64,000 nt of DNA from Rathayibacter oskolensis (GTDB lineage: Bacteria > Actinomycetota > Actinomycetes > Actinomycetales > Microbacteriaceae): positions 186,001 to 250,000 of the forward strand of contig NZ_FXBM01000003.1 in NCBI RefSeq assembly GCF_900177245.1, written 5' to 3'. The position numbers and the translations under genes were made by a program. How positions within the stretch are numbered: position 1 is the first letter of the stretch; each line of letters starts with the position of its first letter. The notes beneath the pieces were generated by a model that searched no databases, was not told the origin of the DNA, and worked only from the letters and a program-made list of their open reading frames with translations. This document shows positions 56,064 through 64,000 of this stretch, piece after piece.

Positions 56064-56150
56064 GCGCGAGTGGCGGAATAGGCAGACGCGCACGGTTCAG
56101 GTCCGTGTGCCCGAAAGGGCGTGGGGGTTCAACTCCCCCCTCGCGCACCA
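56064..56150 (+). tRNA. tRNA-Leu (CAG)
   Basis: 87 nt with encoded CCA. Acceptor GCGCGAG/CTCGCGC, D arm TGGCGGAATAGGCAGACGC, anticodon loop with CAG, a long variable arm (TGCCCGAAAGGGCGT) as in class II tRNAs, and T arm GGGGGTTCAACTCCCCC. Decodes CUG, the most used Leu codon in high-G+C genomes. Right after fhaA, divergent from it, as in related genomes. Confidence 0.97.
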
Positions 56151-56159
56151 GCAGTGGAC

Positions 56160-56191
56160 AAGCCCCCAATCGGAGATCCGGTCGGGGGCTT
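56160..56191 (+). terminator. Terminator after tRNA-Leu
   Basis: AAGCCCCC (56160-56167) pairs with GGGGGCTT (56184-56191) around a 16-nt loop, 10 nt past the tRNA. Confidence 0.75.
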
Positions 56192-56260
56192 CGTCGTCTT
56201 CGCGTCGCGGACTGGACGGCCGACGAGCGCTCTGCCGTCCGGGCGCGGGCGCGAGCCGTC

Positions 56261-57004
56261 TCAGGAGTCGCCGCGCACGCTGCGGACGCGGGCGGTGCGC
56301 GGGTAGGCGGCCGGATCGCGGGGGCCCGCCTCCGGGAACTCGAAGAGGTCGATCATCAACTGCAGCGGGTAGGCCAGGGTCTGCTCGACCGTGTGCACGA
56401 GCGCGCCGTCGACGGAGAGGGCGACGCCCGCCTCCGACCACTCGGCGGCGTAGCGGTGCGGCTCGGCGGTGTCGATCGGCAGATCGAGGTCGACGATGTC
56501 GGTGCGGAGCCGCGGATCGTTGACCGCCTTCACTCCGAGGCGCACGGTCGAGCGGCGCTCGCCGCGGAGGGAGCCGAACAGCTCGGCGACGGTGATCTCG
56601 CCGGAGTCGTCCGGACCGGACTCCTCGACTCCGACCAGCCAGATCGCGAGCATGCACGCCGGGTGAGGGCTCGCCTCGAGCACCGCCTCGACCCGGCCGC
56701 TGCGGGGAGTCCACCACCGCCGGGTCGGCACCTCGGTGCGCACCCGCAGCCCGGGGAGGTGGCGGTGCGTGCCCCGATCGGAGCCGACCGGCCCGGAGAA
56801 GGAGCCGGTCTGCAGGTTCGAGACGCGCATCGGGCCGTCCTCGTCGCGCCAGGCCGGCTGGTCGGCGTCGATGCGCAGGAGCAGACCGTCGCCGTCGAGG
56901 TCGTAGCGGGCCCGGGAGCGCTCGGGAGTGGTCCACTGCGGCAGGTAGTGGTCGACCCAGCGCTCGGGATCCAGGCGCCCCTCGTCGAATCCGTCGGTGA
57001 ACAC
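56261..57004 (-). CDS. GH16-like family protein with altered catalytic motif
   Basis: 247 residues from GTG at 57004 (a GTG at 57061 would overlap the previous gene by 52 nt). The opening FTDGFDEGRLDPERWVDHYL and QWTTPE, GLLLRIDADQPAW, MLAIWLVGVEESG and the late HRYAAEWSEAGVALSVDGAL are typical of GH16/concanavalin-like enzymes. The active-site strand reads GEITVAELFG, whereas GH16 needs ExDxxE: the Asp is Thr. There is no signal peptide. It may be a non-catalytic sugar binder. Last gene of the unknown operon. Confidence 0.75.
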   Translation of the reverse strand: MFTDGFDEGRLDPERWVDHYLPQWTTPERSRARYDLDGDGLLLRIDADQPAWRDEDGPMRVSNLQTGSFSGPVGSDRGTHRHLPGLRVRTEVPTRRWWTPRSGRVEAVLEASPHPACMLAIWLVGVEESGPDDSGEITVAELFGSLRGERRSTVRLGVKAVNDPRLRTDIVDLDLPIDTAEPHRYAAEWSEAGVALSVDGALVHTVEQTLAYPLQLMIDLFEFPEAGPRDPAAYPRTARVRSVRGDS

Positions 57005-57009
57005 GGCCG

Positions 57010-58233
57010 TCAGCGCGGTGCGGTCGACGGACCGTCGAGGAGGAGGCAGGCGGTGGACCACGCCGAGAAGACAGCGGGGGGCCGATCGCCGAGATCGCTC
57101 GCGGCCAGAGCGCCGACCTCGGTGGTCAGCTGCAGGAGCAGGCAGGTCGTCACCAGCTGGCGGGAGCGGTCGCGACCCAGCAGGCCGGAGGTCAGGAGGG
57201 CGCGTTCCTCGTCACCGCTCGCGCGCGGCAGCCAGACGTCGACGGCGGTCGTCAGCCACGGGTCGCCGAGGGGGGAGCTGAGGTCTCCGGTGGCCAGCGC
57301 ATCCCAGTCCACCCTGTCGAGGGCGGCCAGGCGCTCCTCGATGCGCCGGCCGCGGGTCGTCGCGTCCCGCGCCTCCTGGCGGGTGCGCTCGCGCTCGCGG
57401 CGCCGCTCGGCGGCCCGTGCCAGCACGCGTTCGAGGCGCTCGTCCGTCGCATCGACCACCACCCGCCGATGGCGGCGGATGTCGAGGAGGATCTGCGGCA
57501 GCGTGATCGCGCGCTCCGGCGGGACGCGGGTGATCTCCGCCCCCACTCCGAACCGCTCCACCAGATCGGCGGCGAACGACGGCAGCACCACCCACACCTC
57601 CCGCGGCCGCGCGGCCAGCTCGGCGTCGATCAGTCGCAGGCCCCTGCGGTCGCCGCACGCGACGGCGAAGGACGGCACCGACGCGGAGCGGGCGCGGAAT
57701 CCGGCGACCATGGCCAGCTCGCCCTCGTCCGGCCCCTCGGACACGTTCTCGTGGAACACCTTCGTGGTGCCCGACCACAGCAGCAGCACCGCTCCTTCGG
57801 CAGGGGGGACGGTCGACACCGACATCTCGGGGGCCGGCGCGCGCGCGAAGCTCGTCCGCCGGTCCGCCTCCTCCGACGCGAGACCCGCGTAGAGCGCCCG
57901 GACCGCCTGGTCGGCGGGCTTGCCGTAGCTGCGGACCGCCCCGACGGGCAGCTCGGTCGTCAGAGCCGTCCAGTCGATCAGATCCGCCAGCAGGCGAGCC
58001 AGCCGAGCGCTCGCGCCGCGCACGTGATCGGCCTCGTCGAGGTCGTAGAACTGGGACTGCACCGAGCTGATGTCGGCCCTGGTGCGGGCGAGCCTCCGCG
58101 CGAGCTTCTGCCTCTCCTCCGTCACCTCCGGCTCGGCGCCCTCCTCCTGCTCCGGATCCTCCGCCGGAGGAGTCGCGCGGAAGCCGCGGAAGATGTTCTC
58201 GGTGTCGAGGAGGAGCTCGGAGAGGCCCGTCAT
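57010..58233 (-). CDS. Unknown protein of the 57-64 kb operon (407 residues)
   Basis: 407 residues, ATG overlapping the preceding gene's stop (ATGA). I do not recognise it. An acidic N-terminal part (residues 20-40 rich in Glu/Pro) leads into a basic helix. A central part has alternating strands and helices (GAVLLLWSGTTKVFHENV, VACGDRRGLRLIDAELAA, REVWVVLPSFAADLVERFG) reminiscent of a Rossmann-like fold without a nucleotide motif. A strongly charged coiled-coil stretch (ERVLARAAERRRERERTRQE) lies around residues 265-300. No membrane segment. Confidence 0.78.
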   Translation of the reverse strand: MTGLSELLLDTENIFRGFRATPPAEDPEQEEGAEPEVTEERQKLARRLARTRADISSVQSQFYDLDEADHVRGASARLARLLADLIDWTALTTELPVGAVRSYGKPADQAVRALYAGLASEEADRRTSFARAPAPEMSVSTVPPAEGAVLLLWSGTTKVFHENVSEGPDEGELAMVAGFRARSASVPSFAVACGDRRGLRLIDAELAARPREVWVVLPSFAADLVERFGVGAEITRVPPERAITLPQILLDIRRHRRVVVDATDERLERVLARAAERRRERERTRQEARDATTRGRRIEERLAALDRVDWDALATGDLSSPLGDPWLTTAVDVWLPRASGDEERALLTSGLLGRDRSRQLVTTCLLLQLTTEVGALAASDLGDRPPAVFSAWSTACLLLDGPSTAPR

Positions 58234-59507
58234 CGCTCGTCGCCGAGGTCGAGGCCCGCAGCCCGGAGCTCGGCGAGGAAGGGGTCGGCCCAGGCGCCCT
58301 CGGGCACGGTTCCCCGCGAGACCGCGCGACGCGCCTGGTCCACCCGCGCGTCGACGACGGCGGCGATCGCGGCCCGGTCGGCACTGCGCTCGGCCTCGCT
58401 GCGGGGCGTGAATCCGTCGGCCCCGACCGCGTCGCTGTAGACCGTGACCAGCACCTCCGACAGCCGAGCCGTCGCGTCGAGGTCGGTCTCGCCGTCGTAC
58501 CCGCCCGCCACCGCGGTCAGCGCGACGCCCGCCACCAGACCGTCGCCGTAGTCCACGCGCGCGAACAGGCCGCCCAGCGGGAGGCGCCGCTCGACCGCTC
58601 CCGCGTCGGCATCGACCATGACCCGGAACTGCCGCCGGCCGTCGAACTCGAAGATCTGCCAGCGCACGGCGTCGTCCTCCGCCGAGACGACCCGGGGCGG
58701 CACCGCCAGCGGATCCACCGACGCCGAGCCGCTGAGATCTGCACCGCCCGCAGACCCGAAGCGGTCGGCGGAGGAGCCGGAGGAGGCCCGCATCGCGCGC
58801 TCGTCCACCGGGATCGTGAGCAGCTCGAGGTCGAGATCGTCGAGCTCGCGCGCCACCAGCTCGTCCTCGCGACCGGCGCGGGCTTCGGCCTCGGCCAGCT
58901 CGGCGTAGCCGTCGGAGTCGGGGTCGCCGCTCTCGAGGAGTGCGTGCGCCGCCCGCTGCAGGATCGAGTCGGCGTAGACGAGCAGCGGCCTGCCGCCCAG
59001 CAGCGACTGGTGCCGGAGGCGCAGCGCCCCCAGCGGCGCCACCTGGGGCTCGAGCAGGAGACGGGCGAGCGCGTCGTCGTCACCCAGTGCCACCTCGCAG
59101 TCGAACGCCACATCGCCGGCCTCGACGTCGAGCAGCCAGGCGGGCAGCTTCGGGATGGTGTCGGTGCGGGTGGGCCACCAGCGGCGCAGCCACAGAGCGA
59201 GACCGAGGCGGAGCAGGGTCGCGCGCAGCGGGTGAGCCGCCTCCTCCGGGGATCGGGTGATCGGTTCGGAGCCGGCCGTCGCCGCGGATTCGGCCACTTC
59301 GGCGCCGAGAACGAGCGGGAGCCACCACATCGCCGCGTCGAGGTCGTGGATCACGGCGCGCAGGTCGGGTTCGGGCTCGTCGACCGCGAAGGCGACGTGC
59401 CCGCCGCTCAGGGCGACGAGCGTGTGGCGGCGCTCGAGCGAGGCGGGGAAGCCGACGGGGGCGACGACCACCAGGTCGCCGTCACGGCTGATGAGCAGTT
59501 CTGTCAT
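58230..59507 (-). CDS. Unknown protein of the 57-64 kb operon (425 residues)
   Basis: 425 residues from ATG at 59507, itself overlapping the upstream stop (ATGA). No family recognised. It begins with a compact beta-rich segment (MTELLISRDGDLVVVAPVGF, then ALSGGHVAFAVDEPEPDL), followed by a Trp-rich helix region (AMWWLPLVLGAEV, LALWLRRWWPTRT). The middle is acidic and Asp/Glu-rich (DPDSDGYAELAEAEARAGRE). A last segment (WQIFEFDGRRQFRVMVDADA) is again beta-like. No signal peptide or membrane helix. A cytoplasmic partner of the two flanking proteins is the simplest guess. Confidence 0.78.
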   Translation of the reverse strand: MTELLISRDGDLVVVAPVGFPASLERRHTLVALSGGHVAFAVDEPEPDLRAVIHDLDAAMWWLPLVLGAEVAESAATAGSEPITRSPEEAAHPLRATLLRLGLALWLRRWWPTRTDTIPKLPAWLLDVEAGDVAFDCEVALGDDDALARLLLEPQVAPLGALRLRHQSLLGGRPLLVYADSILQRAAHALLESGDPDSDGYAELAEAEARAGREDELVARELDDLDLELLTIPVDERAMRASSGSSADRFGSAGGADLSGSASVDPLAVPPRVVSAEDDAVRWQIFEFDGRRQFRVMVDADAGAVERRLPLGGLFARVDYGDGLVAGVALTAVAGGYDGETDLDATARLSEVLVTVYSDAVGADGFTPRSEAERSADRAAIAAVVDARVDQARRAVSRGTVPEGAWADPFLAELRAAGLDLGDER

Positions 59508-61345
59508 GATCCGATCCCGATTCCTGGGGGTGTGTCGCGGCCCATCGCCGTGCGTATCTGCAGTGCTGCCAGCTCGAAGGGCACGGTCGGGAACCCCGCC
59601 CGCTCCGCCTCGAGCGACCACGCCGCCCACCGCTCCGCTGCGCCGGCTCGCGCCGCCGCGTCGGGCGTCGGCGCCCCCACCACCAGCACGAACCGGTCGA
59701 CCTCGTCGTCGCCGACCGTCTCGCGGGCGACACCGAGGGTCTCGGCCGTCGCCGAGACGATCGGCAGGTCGGGACGAGGGCCGGCGGGGAGCCGTGCCGG
59801 GTCGTCCGCCGTCGCCGTCGACGGGTAGCCGTCACCGCCCGGGCCCGAGCCGTCCGGTGGGCCGCCCGGGGCGCCTCCGGTGACGCCCACCAGGTTCACG
59901 GCCTGCTTGAGAACGTCGTCGGTGCGCTTCTTCGTCGAGACGAAGGCGGCGTGGATGCGGGACCACGCGACCTCGCCGGTCGGCGGAGTGGACGAGGTCA
60001 GGCCGAGCCGCAGCACGTGGGTCCACAGGCGGCCCGCGTAGTAGGGCCCGGCATCGCGGAGGTAGGCGCGCACGATCGGGTTGCGCACCTGATCGCCGTA
60101 GGTGCTGAACGCCCGCGACACCACCGCGCGCCACGACACCACCATCTGCCGATAGCCGCCGACGAGCCGATCAGCGGGGTCCGCCGCCTCCGAGGCCGTC
60201 ACCAGCGTCCCGCCGCCGTCGTCCCAGGTGGCGCCCGACATCGCGGACATGCCCGTGGCGAGCATCGCGCGGGACCACGACTCCGGAAGGCCGTAGACGC
60301 GCGTCGACGCCCCGATCACCCTGCGGAAGGCGTCCTCGGCCGTGAGCTCGGGCGGGAACCTCGCGTCGTTGTCCTTGACGACGCGGAAGAGCCGGGAGTG
60401 GATGCTCGCGTCGAGCGGGTACGCGGGCGTGGCGCGCAGGTCGTCGCCCGCCCTGCCCGCGACTCCCGGAAGCGCTCCGGTGAGCGCCGGCCGGACCGGC
60501 GCGGATCCGCCGGTCAGCGACAGGCTCGCGGCCGGGGACCACTGCCGGGAATCGGCCGCCGCGACGAGAGCCCGCCAACGCTGCTCGCCCGCGTCCGACA
60601 CCACCGTGACCACGCGGTCGGTTCCGTCCTCGACGGCGAGGGTGCACTGGTTCACGAACCTCTCCAGCGCGGCTCGCCACCCCGCGTCGTCGCGTGCGCG
60701 CGCATCCCTCTCGGCGGAGGTCGCCTCGCGGACTGCGCCGCCCTCCTCCACCCACCCCGCGGGGAGGCCGTCGACGGATCCGCCGGCCCACGCCTCCTCG
60801 AGGAGCATCGTCAGCTCCTGGGCGTGATCCCTCACGGCGCGAGCGAGGTCGGTGCTCCGGATGCCGTGCCGCGCCAGCGCCCGACCTCTGATCGACAGCG
60901 CCTCCGACGCCCGCCGGGCCAGAGCCGCGGGCTCCAGCGTCCAGGGCTCGGGAAGCTCCTCGGCCAGCGCGACAGCAGTCGGAGCGGTGACGGCGGCCGC
61001 ATCGTCGCGGATCACGCGCTCGAGCCTGTTGGCCTCGATCAGGGCCGCCCACCAGACCGCCGCCGCCCGGAGGGAGGCGCGCCCCTCGACCAGGAGCGCA
61101 CGCACCTGCTCGGCGGCGTCGTCCGACAGCACGGTCCTCGGCGAGCTGAGCGCGGTCTTGCTCAGCACACCCGCGAGCACCGGCGGCAGCAGGTACTCCC
61201 GAGCGCTCTTCGTCGGCTGCCCCAGGGACCCGGTGAACGCGCGCAGCTGCAGCACCTCGGGCGCCGAATGGGGCCAGACCTCGGCAAGGACGGACGTGAG
61301 CAGCACAGCGGTGATCCCGACGAAGTAGTGGTCGACTGGTGTCAA
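59504..61345 (-). CDS. Unknown large protein of the 57-64 kb operon (about 613 residues)
   Basis: About 613 residues; start uncertain. No ATG or GTG precedes the sequence-like region, so TTG at 61345 (56 nt after the upstream stop) or GTG at 61306 are candidates. I do not recognise it. It is mostly helical, Ala/Glu/Arg-rich, with a Trp-rich middle (VVSWRAVVSRAFSTYGDQ, WTHVLRLGL) and a Gly/Pro-rich hinge near residues 505-530 (GGAPGGPPDGSGPGG). A short hydrophobic stretch near the start is not a clear signal. It overlaps the next gene by 4 nt. Confidence 0.7.
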   Translation of the reverse strand: MTPVDHYFVGITAVLLTSVLAEVWPHSAPEVLQLRAFTGSLGQPTKSAREYLLPPVLAGVLSKTALSSPRTVLSDDAAEQVRALLVEGRASLRAAAVWWAALIEANRLERVIRDDAAAVTAPTAVALAEELPEPWTLEPAALARRASEALSIRGRALARHGIRSTDLARAVRDHAQELTMLLEEAWAGGSVDGLPAGWVEEGGAVREATSAERDARARDDAGWRAALERFVNQCTLAVEDGTDRVVTVVSDAGEQRWRALVAAADSRQWSPAASLSLTGGSAPVRPALTGALPGVAGRAGDDLRATPAYPLDASIHSRLFRVVKDNDARFPPELTAEDAFRRVIGASTRVYGLPESWSRAMLATGMSAMSGATWDDGGGTLVTASEAADPADRLVGGYRQMVVSWRAVVSRAFSTYGDQVRNPIVRAYLRDAGPYYAGRLWTHVLRLGLTSSTPPTGEVAWSRIHAAFVSTKKRTDDVLKQAVNLVGVTGGAPGGPPDGSGPGGDGYPSTATADDPARLPAGPRPDLPIVSATAETLGVARETVGDDEVDRFVLVVGAPTPDAAARAGAAERWAAWSLEAERAGFPTVPFELAALQIRTAMGRDTPPGIGIGS

Positions 61346-61401
61346 TCTAGCGGCACACCCCGTCGCCCGCGTGGTCCCCGTCGAGACCCGCTGCGCTCCC
61401 G

Positions 61402-62610
61402 TCACGGGCAGGTGCCGGAGGCGACACCCCGCGAGACGACGACCGTCCGGTTCTGCGCCGCGGCCTGCTCGATCAGCCGACCCTCGGCGTCGCGGTCGGA
61501 GACGCGGCACGGCCACGAGGATCCGTAGCCCACGATGCGCACGGCCGACACGTCGATTCCGAGGGCCGCGGCGAGGGGCAGGGCCGCTGCGAGGCCGCGC
61601 TCCTCCGAGAGGGGCACGTTGACGGTGTCGTCGCCGACGGAGCTCGTCGACGCCTCGACCAGCACCTCGCCCTCGCAGCCGGCGAGGGCCTGCGCGATCT
61701 CGGCGATGGTCGCCAGCGCCGACGCCTCGTCGACGAACTCGGCCGAGTCGCTCCGGTAGCCGATGGCGGCGTCGGGGAGGACGCGGCGGCAGTCCCCGGC
61801 CACCACCACCGGCGGGCGCGAGACGTCGATCGGAGTGACGGCGGGCAGATCGGCGGTCGGCTGGGGCTGAGCGACCAGCGAGTCGCTGCTCCAGTCGACC
61901 TCGGCGCCCGACGCCTCGAAGAACGCCTGCCACTGCGACTGCAGCGCCGCGCGCGCCGTGCTGGTCAGCTCGCCCTGCGGACTCACCACCACTCCCAGTC
62001 TCGGAGCCGACACCGTCACGCCCTCGAGGTCGGGCACTCCGCCGGCCTCCTCGAGGGCGGCGATCCTGTCGGCGGGCTCGCTGAACAGGGCGCCGTCCAG
62101 CATGGCGAGGCTCCCCGCGGTCTGCAGCATGCTGTCGAGGATCACCATCGTCCGCGACCGCGCGTCGGAGGAGAAGGGCGTGGACCCGAGCGCGATCGCC
62201 TCCGTGAGGTCGGCCTCCGCCGACTCCGGGTGAGCCGCGATCGTCGCCGCCGCTGCCGTGTTCTTCACCTGGTCGAGCCGGTCGGAGCGGGAGCGGCCGT
62301 TCGCGGGCAGCTCGTCGAGGGTCAGATCGAAGAGCACGCGGGGCGACCCCTCGACGCCGATGACGACCAGCCGGTCGCCGACCGCGTCGATCCGGTCGAG
62401 CGCCTCGAGGACCATGCCGGTCGAGACGGCCGGCGAGTTCGCGCGGGTGCCGGCGATGATCACGACCTCGTCGCCGCCCGTGCTCTCGACCGGGACGCAG
62501 CCCGCGAGCACGGACGCTCCCAGTGCTGCGGCGGCGAGCAGTGCCAGGCGGGCGCGGGCACGGCGGGCGCGGGCACGGCGGCTCGCGCGAGTGGGGGTGG
62601 TGGCGATCAT
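61402..62610 (-). CDS. Lipoprotein with von Willebrand-like part and OmpA-like domain
   Basis: 402 residues from ATG at 62610 (GAAGAAGG upstream). A basic N-terminus, hydrophobic stretch and lipobox VLAGC (Cys at about residue 36) mark a lipoprotein. A middle part looks like a von Willebrand A-type fold without the metal motif (EVVIIAGTRANSPAVSTG and TMVILDSMLQTAGSLAMLDG). The last 100 residues resemble an OmpA peptidoglycan-binding domain: LSEERGLAAALPLAAALGID, VRIVGYGSSWPC, and QNRTVVVS where OmpA has NRRVE. OmpA-like domains are rare on Gram-positive lipoproteins. Confidence 0.82.
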   Translation of the reverse strand: MIATTPTRASRRARARRARARLALLAAAALGASVLAGCVPVESTGGDEVVIIAGTRANSPAVSTGMVLEALDRIDAVGDRLVVIGVEGSPRVLFDLTLDELPANGRSRSDRLDQVKNTAAAATIAAHPESAEADLTEAIALGSTPFSSDARSRTMVILDSMLQTAGSLAMLDGALFSEPADRIAALEEAGGVPDLEGVTVSAPRLGVVVSPQGELTSTARAALQSQWQAFFEASGAEVDWSSDSLVAQPQPTADLPAVTPIDVSRPPVVVAGDCRRVLPDAAIGYRSDSAEFVDEASALATIAEIAQALAGCEGEVLVEASTSSVGDDTVNVPLSEERGLAAALPLAAALGIDVSAVRIVGYGSSWPCRVSDRDAEGRLIEQAAAQNRTVVVSRGVASGTCP

Positions 62611-62696
62611 GGTGGTGTCCTTCTTCCTGTGAGGGGGGCTGAGGGGCGGTCGGGTCGCCGCCCCCTCAGCGCGAGTACCGGTCCCGATCGGGAGGG

Positions 62697-62879
62697 TCAC
62701 ATCCAGCGCTTCGCGTGCTGCGGGCACACGAGGCCGGTGCCGCAGTCGCAGCGGCGGCCGCGCCAGCCGCCGAGGCACGACGGGCACAGCTGCAGGGGCG
62801 ACGAGCACCAGGCGCAGGCGCCGTGGTCGCGCTCGTCGACTCGGGAGCGCACGAACATCCAGCGCAGCAGGCGGTTCAT
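62697..62879 (-). CDS. Small cysteine-rich (zinc-ribbon-like) protein
   Basis: 60 residues, ATG overlapping the membrane-protein stop (ATGA). It carries CAWC, CPSC, CDC and a final Cys-Pro-Gln-His, in the order CxxC...CxxC...CxC...CxxH, with Trp/Gly between them. This spacing can bind two zinc ions. No family is recognised. The basic start (NRLLRWMFVRSR) may touch nucleic acid or membrane. Tight coupling to the membrane-protein gene argues that it is real. Confidence 0.8.
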   Translation of the reverse strand: MNRLLRWMFVRSRVDERDHGACAWCSSPLQLCPSCLGGWRGRRCDCGTGLVCPQHAKRWM

Positions 62880-64000
62880 CGAGCCGCCGCCGCGTCGTCA
62901 TCGCCCTGGCCGCGTGCCGCCTCGGGGCTCGCCGCGGCGCCGGGGACCACGAGGTGCAGCGGCTCGGTGGCGCTCCCGGAGGCGGGCTCCCGCCTCCACG
63001 ACGTCGCCCAGTCCGGCAGGTCGAGCGAACCGAGGTCGTCCGATTCCCGCTCGGGGACCCACACCGCGGTGGGTGCCGGGCGGGTCTCCTCGACCCGCAC
63101 CTCCACCGCGCCCGTCATCTCGGGGGTCCCGTGCGCGAGGGCGAGCTCCTGGGAGTACTCGGCCTTGATCACGTCGGCCTGCGCGGCGAGCTTCGTCGGC
63201 TCGATCGCCCAGATGCCGTCGGTGATCCCGATGTCCGAGATCTGGTAGTCGATCTGCCGCTCCACGGCCCCCGCCCGCTCCTTCACGTCGGCGAGGTCGG
63301 TCTCGAGCACCTCCACCGCCACCCGGGCGTGCAGCTCGCGCTCGCGGGCCGGATTGTGGCGGAGGCTCATCACCAGCACGGTCATGCCCATCCCCAGGAG
63401 GAAGAACACCCACATCGCTGTCGTCAGGCCCTGGTACTCGACGATGAACGGCAGGCTGCCCTCGGCGACGCTGCCGCTGCCGGTGACGGCGAGCAGCTCC
63501 TGCTGGGCGCGGTCGTACTCGCTGAGCGCGTGCGCCGCCTCGGCGGCCCCGCGGAGGGTGCCCAGCAGCACGCCGGCGCTCAGCCAGGTCGCTCCTCCGA
63601 GCACCACCGTGAGAACCGAGCGGGTGGCGAGCGCCCGGCCGCGGCGCAGCAGCTCGGCAGCCGGAGGCGTCGCGGCCGCGGTGGACGCCTCATCGCGGGG
63701 CGCGGGACGCTTCGCGCGCCGGAGCGCAGCGAGGTCGGCGATCGCGCGGCCCACCTGATGGGGCAGAACGGTCAACGCGACGACGACGGCGCCGGCGAAC
63801 AGCACCGGGATCCACGGATTCTCGGGGCGCAGGATCTGGTCGAGCGAGTCGCTCGCCGCGGCGAACTCGATCGAGGCCACCCCCAGCACCACGGCGGCGT
63901 CGATGATCGCCAGCCGCAGCAGCACGCGGCGATGGTCGCTGGCCGTCGCGGCGATCGGGGATCCCGTCCTGATCGCTCCGTCATCGTCCTCGCGGGTGCC
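62876..64000 (-). CDS. Four-helix membrane protein with long cytoplasmic tail (runs off right edge)
   Basis: The frame stays open to the window edge, so the start is not seen; GTG at 63925 is one possible start but the preceding 25 codons read as ordinary protein. Four hydrophobic helices (LLRLAIIDAAVVLGVASIEF, WIPVLFAGAVVVALTVLP, SVLTVVLGGATWLSAGVLLG, MWVFFLLGMGMTVLVMSL) are followed by a 160-residue charged tail with a helical start (VAVEVLETDLADVKERAGAV). No family recognised. It leads the visible part of the operon and may anchor the complex. Confidence 0.78.
   Translation of the reverse strand, partial: GTREDDDGAIRTGSPIAATASDHRRVLLRLAIIDAAVVLGVASIEFAAASDSLDQILRPENPWIPVLFAGAVVVALTVLPHQVGRAIADLAALRRAKRPAPRDEASTAAATPPAAELLRRGRALATRSVLTVVLGGATWLSAGVLLGTLRGAAEAAHALSEYDRAQQELLAVTGSGSVAEGSLPFIVEYQGLTTAMWVFFLLGMGMTVLVMSLRHNPARERELHARVAVEVLETDLADVKERAGAVERQIDYQISDIGITDGIWAIEPTKLAAQADVIKAEYSQELALAHGTPEMTGAVEVRVEETRPAPTAVWVPERESDDLGSLDLPDWATSWRREPASGSATEPLHLVVPGAAASPEAARGQGDDDAAAAR

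Noticed and set aside
57010-64000. Zorya-type anti-phage system (MotA/MotB-like pair plus effectors)
   Set aside because: A membrane protein and an OmpA-like protein do occur together, but the OmpA-like protein is a lipoprotein without a MotB-style helix, and no helicase or nuclease motif is visible. Kept only as a loose analogy.

Overview
The window (about 70% G+C) carries the replication-origin region of a high-G+C Gram-positive chromosome. Gene content, a class E sortase, a SigR-type promoter at trxBA, CrgA, the DUF6049-MurJ pair and the PknB/PknA/PBP/RodA/PstP/FHA cluster point to Actinobacteria. The gene order and a family of short intergenic palindromes suggest Microbacteriaceae (Rathayibacter/Clavibacter/Curtobacterium-like); this is inferred from gene order, not from any database search.

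Layout, left to right. 1-5.7 kb is accessory: a minus-strand pair of proteins resembling the two halves of S-adenosylhomocysteine hydrolase, a cell-wall-anchored ice-binding-type protein with a roughly 390-residue TVTP repeat, a LacI regulator and an F420-type oxidoreductase. 5.8-9.7 kb holds rpsF-ssb-rpsR-rplI and dnaB plus an S4-domain protein, separated by a dense cluster of DnaA-box-like sites. 9.9-20.3 kb has pcnA, DUF6049-murJ, a Pr6Pr-type membrane protein, trxB-trxA, an aminotransferase and a Ddl-like ligase. 20.3-25.7 kb is the classical parB-parA-rsmG-jag-yidC-yidD-rnpA-rpmH block, read leftward, with four parS sites around or inside it.

26.2-38 kb reads rightward: dnaA, oriC (DnaA boxes about 27.85-28.12 kb), dnaN, gnd, recF, dciA, gyrB, gyrA, a DUF3566 membrane protein, tRNA-Ile and tRNA-Ala. 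38.4-45.1 kb contains a lipoprotein, a thioredoxin-fold protein, a Nudix hydrolase, a cyclophilin, a rhomboid protease, a PrmC-related methyltransferase, crgA, a class E sortase and pabA/trpG. An AraC-type regulator sits between pabA and the leftward morphogenesis cluster fhaA-fhaB-pstP-rodA-pbpA-pknA-pknB (46.5-55.8 kb), followed by tRNA-Leu.

57-64 kb is the least explained part: a tightly packed leftward operon running off the right edge. It encodes a four-helix membrane protein, a 60-residue cysteine-rich protein, an OmpA-like lipoprotein and three large proteins that I do not recognise, the last three linked by 4-nt stop/start overlaps. A GH16-like protein with a changed catalytic motif follows. 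This is my best candidate for an undescribed system.

Themes linking genes: replication start and segregation (DnaA, DnaN, DciA, DnaB, SSB, gyrase, ParAB/parS) and growth at the septum or pole under Ser/Thr kinase control. The sortase and a protein carrying its probable LAxTG signal are both present. No transposase, phage gene, CRISPR array or rRNA was found. Many long opposite-strand open frames are GC-skew shadows and are omitted.
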